A DNA stretch of 64,000 nt from Anaerolineales bacterium (GTDB lineage Bacteria > Chloroflexota > Anaerolineae > Anaerolineales > Villigracilaceae): assembly GCA_023382595.1 (NCBI GenBank), contig JAHDWB010000003.1:124001-188000 (forward strand). The letters are read 5' to 3'. Shown in pieces: positions 60,216 to 64,000 of this stretch. The notes beneath the pieces are model-generated. The model searched no databases and was not told the DNA's origin. It worked only from the letters and a program-made list of their open reading frames with translations. How positions within the stretch are numbered: position 1 is the stretch's first letter; every line of letters begins with the position of its first letter. The position numbers and the translations under genes are program-made.

Positions 60216-61244
60216 ATGCCAAAAACCAGAAACAATGCCGTGATGAACTGGCTCTTCATTTTCACAGTCATCGTGGCATTTCTCGTCATCTTCGGGGGAT
60301 TTGTCCGTCTCACCCGCTCAGGACTCTCCATCGTGGAGTGGAATCCCATCAACGGGACCATCCCACCCATGGGAAATCACGAATGGGAGGCGGAATTTGC
60401 CAAATATCAACAAACACCGGAATACCAATTGATCAATAAAGGTATGACGCTGGATGAGTACAAATATATCTTCTACATCGAGTGGCTCCATCGCCTCATC
60501 GCCCGTTTGGCAGGGCTGTTCTATGCCATTCCGGTGTTCTACTTCCTTTTTAAGAAAGCCATTCCCTTCAAGGAATTCGGCATCTATTTTGTAATGGGAT
60601 CGCTCTTTATCGCACAAGCCTTCATGGGCTGGTTCATGGTCGCCAGCGGACTTGTCGACCGCCCTGCTGTCAGCCACATCCGCCTGACCATCCACCTGCT
60701 TTTCGCGCTTGCGCTGTTCAGCATCGCCCTGTGGACGGCACTTGGTCATAAATTCGGCTTCCATACAGCCACCCAAAAAGCAAAATGGTCACTCCCCTCC
60801 AAACTGGCATTGTGGTCAACCGTCATCCTGCTCATCCAGATCGCCTACGGCGGTCTGACCGCAGGACTTAAAGCAGGTCACGTTTCCTCCACTTGGCCCC
60901 TCATGCTAGGCAGGTGGATTCCTCCCAACCTTTTCAACTCATGGGTCAATCTCTTCGAAACACCGCAGACTGTCGTCTTTATCCATCGCTGGCTGGCATG
61001 GATCGGAGTGATCCTCGTACCGCTGGTAATCTACATCGTCAAAAAGCAAAACTATCCCGCAGACATTCACAAAGGTTTGTGGTGGCTCTTTGGAGTGGTC
61101 GTCTTGCAGATCACGCTCGGTGTATTGACCGTCCTTTCCTACGTCAATATCGTAATTGCGCTAATTCACCAAGCCAATGCCATCGTACTTTTAGGGCTGG
61201 CAGTCTATTTTATTCATAGATTTAGAGCTTTGGACCAAAAGTAA
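60216..61244 (+). CDS. ctaA: Heme A synthase (COX15/CtaA family)
   Basis: A 342-residue membrane protein with about eight helices. Four heme-ligand histidines are visible: EWLHRLIARLAG, SHIRLTIHLLFAL, FIHRWLAWIG and LIHQANAIVLLG. It oxidises heme O to heme A for aa3- or similar terminal oxidases. Its presence implies aerobic respiration. No oxidase genes are in the window. Confidence 0.92.
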   Translation: MPKTRNNAVMNWLFIFTVIVAFLVIFGGFVRLTRSGLSIVEWNPINGTIPPMGNHEWEAEFAKYQQTPEYQLINKGMTLDEYKYIFYIEWLHRLIARLAGLFYAIPVFYFLFKKAIPFKEFGIYFVMGSLFIAQAFMGWFMVASGLVDRPAVSHIRLTIHLLFALALFSIALWTALGHKFGFHTATQKAKWSLPSKLALWSTVILLIQIAYGGLTAGLKAGHVSSTWPLMLGRWIPPNLFNSWVNLFETPQTVVFIHRWLAWIGVILVPLVIYIVKKQNYPADIHKGLWWLFGVVVLQITLGVLTVLSYVNIVIALIHQANAIVLLGLAVYFIHRFRALDQK

Positions 61245-61248
61245 AAAC

Positions 61249-61289
61249 GCGAACGAGACAGCCGCATGCGAGGCGACTGTCTCGTTCGC
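61249..61289 (+). terminator. Hairpin after heme A synthase
   Basis: GCGAACGAGACAG pairs with CTGTCTCGTTCGC, five bases after the stop. There is no T tract. A second short palindrome, CCCCTCTTGAGAGGGG (61341-61356), lies further on. The rest of the gap to 61403 has no gene. Confidence 0.55.
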
Positions 61290-61388
61290 ACTGCCTCCTG
61301 ACCTCCCCCGCAAACCTACATGGGTCAGTCGGCGCTAAAACCCCTCTTGAGAGGGGTATCTCGACAATATAGTCTCATTCAAATTGTA

Positions 61389-61394
61389 TATAAT
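61389..61394 (+). promoter_or_regulatory. -10 box of the sensor gene; leaderless
   Basis: TATAAT ends eight bases before the ATG at 61403. Confidence 0.55.
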
Positions 61395-61402
61395 TACCGG
61401 TA

Positions 61403-64000
61403 ATGAGAAAGTTTTGGCTTTTATGGATGGTCACCCTCGTCACGTTCTCGGCTTCATGCGGCACGGGATTCCCTGCCATCACGCCGGAAACACCCCCATC
61501 CGCTTCACCTTCCAACCTCGCACCTGATTACCCTCCATCCAGCCTATCCATCCCGTACGGAAAAAACATCCGCTTTGAACAGATCAGTATCGAAGAAGGT
61601 CTCTCACAGAGTGTCGTAAATGCCATCCTGCAAGACCAAAAAGGCTTCCTCTGGGTTGGCACAGACGACGGATTGAACCGCTATGATGGATACGATTTCA
61701 AAGTCTATAAACCCGATGCAAACACTCCATCCAGCCTAAGCGACCGTGCCGTCACAACCCTTGTAGAGGACGAACAGGGATATCTATGGATCGGCACACG
61801 AACAGGCGGATTGAACCGCTACGATCCCTACACCAACCAATTCAAACATTACATCCATAGCGCTGCAGATGATGACAGCATAGCCGGAAATGAGATCCAT
61901 GCCCTTTGCCTTGATGAAGATGGACTATGGATCGGCACCAACAACGGGCTGGATTTCCTGCATTTTGAAACAGACAGTTTCACCCATTATTACGCCTTTC
62001 CCACCAATCAACCCGAAGCACAAAGCAGGACACGCATCCCCATCCGCGCCTTATTCAAAGACTCAAAAGGGCTGCTATGGATCGGAAGCGCCAATGCGGG
62101 GCTTAGCGTATATGACAAGACGGATAAAAGTTTCACGGTTCATAAATTCAGCGAAAACAACCTGTTCAGCCTGGGTCATAACCGCGTTCTGAGTATCGCC
62201 GAAGGGCGGGAAGGAGAAATGTGGATCGGTACCGGAAATGGGTTAAACCTTTATCACACAGAAGATAGGTATTTCACAAGATTTACGAATTCTGAAAGCA
62301 ACCCCGACAGCCTGGCGGGGAACACCGTGTACACCCTCTATAAGGATCGTTCCGGCGGGCTGTGGATCGGCACAAACAACGGACTGGACCGTTACGATCC
62401 ACAAAATGCTCGCTTCATTCATCACCAGCATCAACCAACCGTTTCAAACAGCCTGAGTAACAACCAGGTATTTACCATCTATGAAGATGCAAGCGGCGTC
62501 TTATGGATCGGGACCTATGGCGGCGGATTGAACAAATATAACCGCCAGCAGGACAGGTTCGCCTATTATCACAAAAATCCAAACAACGCATCCAGCCTGA
62601 GCAGCAACTTCATCTTCCCCATCCTTGCAGACAATGAAGGTTATGTATGGATAGGCACGCTTGACGGCGGATTGAATCGTTTCGATCCGCTCACAGAGCA
62701 GTTCACATATTTCGAACACAATCCCAATGATCCGACAACGATCAGCAATGACAGCGTCATCTCGCTTTACAGTGACAGGCAGGGAGTCTTGTGGGTTGGC
62801 ACAACTCGTGGATTAAACCGCTTCGACCCTGAAACGAACTCCTTTCTCAGTTATCAGCAAGTTGGAACCGGCGATAATATCAACACAAGAGAAACGATCT
62901 TTGCGATCCATGAAGATACATCAGGGAATCTTTGGATCGGCACAAACCGCGGACTTTATCTGTTCAACAGAGACGATCAGGGATTTCAACAATATGAACC
63001 GGAAGAGGGCAATCCGGATATCTTTTCCGGGCATCAGGTCAATGCCATCATCGAAGATGGCAGCCAAAACCTTTGGGTTGGCACGTTCGATGACGGGTTA
63101 AGACGCATCAACCTTGAGACAAATGAGGTCACTCGGTATACCCATAATCCGGAGAATCCATCTTCGCTTGGCAGCAACGCCATTATGGTCATCCATGAAG
63201 ATAAGGATGGAATCCTTTGGATCGGCACATATGGCGGCGGACTGGATCGCTTTGAGCCCGGAAACAACACCTTCTCCCACTTTACAGAAAACGAAGGTCT
63301 GCCGAACAATATCATTTATGGAATTCTCGAAGATGAAATGGGATATCTCTGGGTAAGCACGAACTATGGACTTTCCAAATTCGATCCAGCCGACCGAACC
63401 TTCCGCAACTTCACGGTCAGCGACGGATTACAGAGCAACGAATTCAACCAGAATGCCTTTGCCAAAGACCAAAACGGAAAGATGTATTTTGGAGGCATTA
63501 ATGGATTGATCTTATTTTCTCCGGAGGAGATCAAGGATAATCCCTACGCTCCCAAGGTTTCCCTCACATCCCTGACGCGGGATGGCGCCCCCCACGCAGA
63601 TACGCTATCTGTCGAGTATCTGCAAAACATCACACTGAAATGGCCCCAGGACTCTTTTGAGTTCGAATTTACCGCCTTCGCCTATGAACAACCATCGAGG
63701 AATCAATATGCGTACATGCTGGAAGGCTTTGACAACGATTGGATCAATATCGGCACGCAAAGGAACGGTCGTTATACAAATCTGCCCGGCGGAAATTACA
63801 CACTGCGCCTGCGAGGCTCGAACAGTGACGGCACATGGAATGAACAGGGACAAGCCATCAGCATAATTGTTGTGCCGCCATTCTGGGAGACTTGGTGGTT
63901 CCTGGGGTTGGCTGTCGTTGTGCTTGGTGTCAGTTTGATTGGCGGTTTGCGCTGGGGAATAAAAAACATCGAAACGCGCAACCGGGAATTGGAACGACTG
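61403..64000 (+). CDS. Reg_prop/Y_Y_Y sensor protein, cut by window edge
   Basis: An open frame of 866 codons to the window edge. After a signal-like N-terminus (MRKFWLLWMVTLVTFSASCG) there are about twelve propeller units with the repeated pattern LWIGT..GGLNRYDP. A Y_Y_Y domain (FEFEFTAFAYEQPSRNQYAY and LEGFDNDWI) follows, then a membrane helix (WFLGLAVVVLGVSLIGGL) and the start of a coiled coil (NRELERL). This is the periplasmic sensor half of a hybrid two-component or GGDEF-type protein, whose output domain lies beyond the window. It likely senses a polysaccharide or other polymer. Confidence 0.88.
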   Translation, partial: MRKFWLLWMVTLVTFSASCGTGFPAITPETPPSASPSNLAPDYPPSSLSIPYGKNIRFEQISIEEGLSQSVVNAILQDQKGFLWVGTDDGLNRYDGYDFKVYKPDANTPSSLSDRAVTTLVEDEQGYLWIGTRTGGLNRYDPYTNQFKHYIHSAADDDSIAGNEIHALCLDEDGLWIGTNNGLDFLHFETDSFTHYYAFPTNQPEAQSRTRIPIRALFKDSKGLLWIGSANAGLSVYDKTDKSFTVHKFSENNLFSLGHNRVLSIAEGREGEMWIGTGNGLNLYHTEDRYFTRFTNSESNPDSLAGNTVYTLYKDRSGGLWIGTNNGLDRYDPQNARFIHHQHQPTVSNSLSNNQVFTIYEDASGVLWIGTYGGGLNKYNRQQDRFAYYHKNPNNASSLSSNFIFPILADNEGYVWIGTLDGGLNRFDPLTEQFTYFEHNPNDPTTISNDSVISLYSDRQGVLWVGTTRGLNRFDPETNSFLSYQQVGTGDNINTRETIFAIHEDTSGNLWIGTNRGLYLFNRDDQGFQQYEPEEGNPDIFSGHQVNAIIEDGSQNLWVGTFDDGLRRINLETNEVTRYTHNPENPSSLGSNAIMVIHEDKDGILWIGTYGGGLDRFEPGNNTFSHFTENEGLPNNIIYGILEDEMGYLWVSTNYGLSKFDPADRTFRNFTVSDGLQSNEFNQNAFAKDQNGKMYFGGINGLILFSPEEIKDNPYAPKVSLTSLTRDGAPHADTLSVEYLQNITLKWPQDSFEFEFTAFAYEQPSRNQYAYMLEGFDNDWINIGTQRNGRYTNLPGGNYTLRLRGSNSDGTWNEQGQAISIIVVPPFWETWWFLGLAVVVLGVSLIGGLRWGIKNIETRNRELERL

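Overview
The window reads as a chromosomal segment of a moderately GC-rich bacterium, most plausibly a member of the Chloroflexota (Anaerolineae). This assignment is inferred from gene content, not from a marker gene: secreted proteins and lipoproteins with Pro/Thr linkers, NBR1-type Ig domains, zinc-ribbon LysM proteins, several SPFH/NfeD pairs, and many palindromic intergenic repeats. Ferredoxin-dependent 2-oxoacid oxidation and a sodium-pumping decarboxylase beside a heme A synthase suggest a facultative lifestyle. UGA is a normal stop in many genes here, with one clear exception (selD).

Layout. 0-3.6 kb: a cut-off thiolase facing a four-subunit 2-oxoacid:ferredoxin oxidoreductase operon. 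3.6-7.6 kb: aldo/keto reductase, clpS, acyltransferase, flippase-like membrane protein and methyltransferase, mostly overlapping. 7.6-15.5 kb (minus strand): MFS exporter, an NAD synthetase split into synthetase and glutaminase genes, tRNA-Ser(CGA) with a decayed tRNA 3' copy, beta-CASP nuclease, RNase D, GNAT, stomatin and NfeD. 15.5-18.2 kb: wecC and wecB for UDP-ManNAcA, with a small lipoprotein gene between them on the other strand. 18.4-26.6 kb: secreted repeat protein, PyrK-like protein, prohibitin-like SPFH protein, a selenocysteine-containing SelD with a small membrane protein behind it, CNNM/CBS protein, LysM protein, two small genes and an rRNA-type methyltransferase. 26.6-30.7 kb (minus): a propeller lipoprotein and a duplicated NBR1-Ig surface protein. 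30.8-34.6 kb: dinB and a run of small accessory genes. 34.7-39.8 kb (minus): a TetR-controlled HlyD/ABC efflux operon with a readable promoter and operator. 39.9-44.9 kb: NfeD/flotillin pair, MFS carrier, M24 peptidase and a lipoprotein. 45-47.2 kb: a PIN toxin/antitoxin pair and two poorly recognised genes of differing codon style. 47.2-50.9 kb: a Na+-translocating acyl-CoA decarboxylase operon. 51-61.2 kb: PLP enzyme, two orphan genes (one with a pseudo-receiver, a roadblock-like domain and a catalytically altered IS200-transposase-like domain), polA, a TPR protein and heme A synthase. 61.4 kb to the end: a Reg_prop/Y_Y_Y sensor that leaves the window.

Three themes run across the window. 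First, many start codons lie only 6-16 bases after a TATAAT-like -10 box without a Shine-Dalgarno sequence, suggesting frequent leaderless mRNAs. Second, short palindromic repeats fill most intergenic gaps and in several places appear to be translated as in-frame insertions. Third, the strongest novelty candidates are the Sec-SelD locus and the roadblock/TnpA-like fusion gene at 53.2-54.8 kb.
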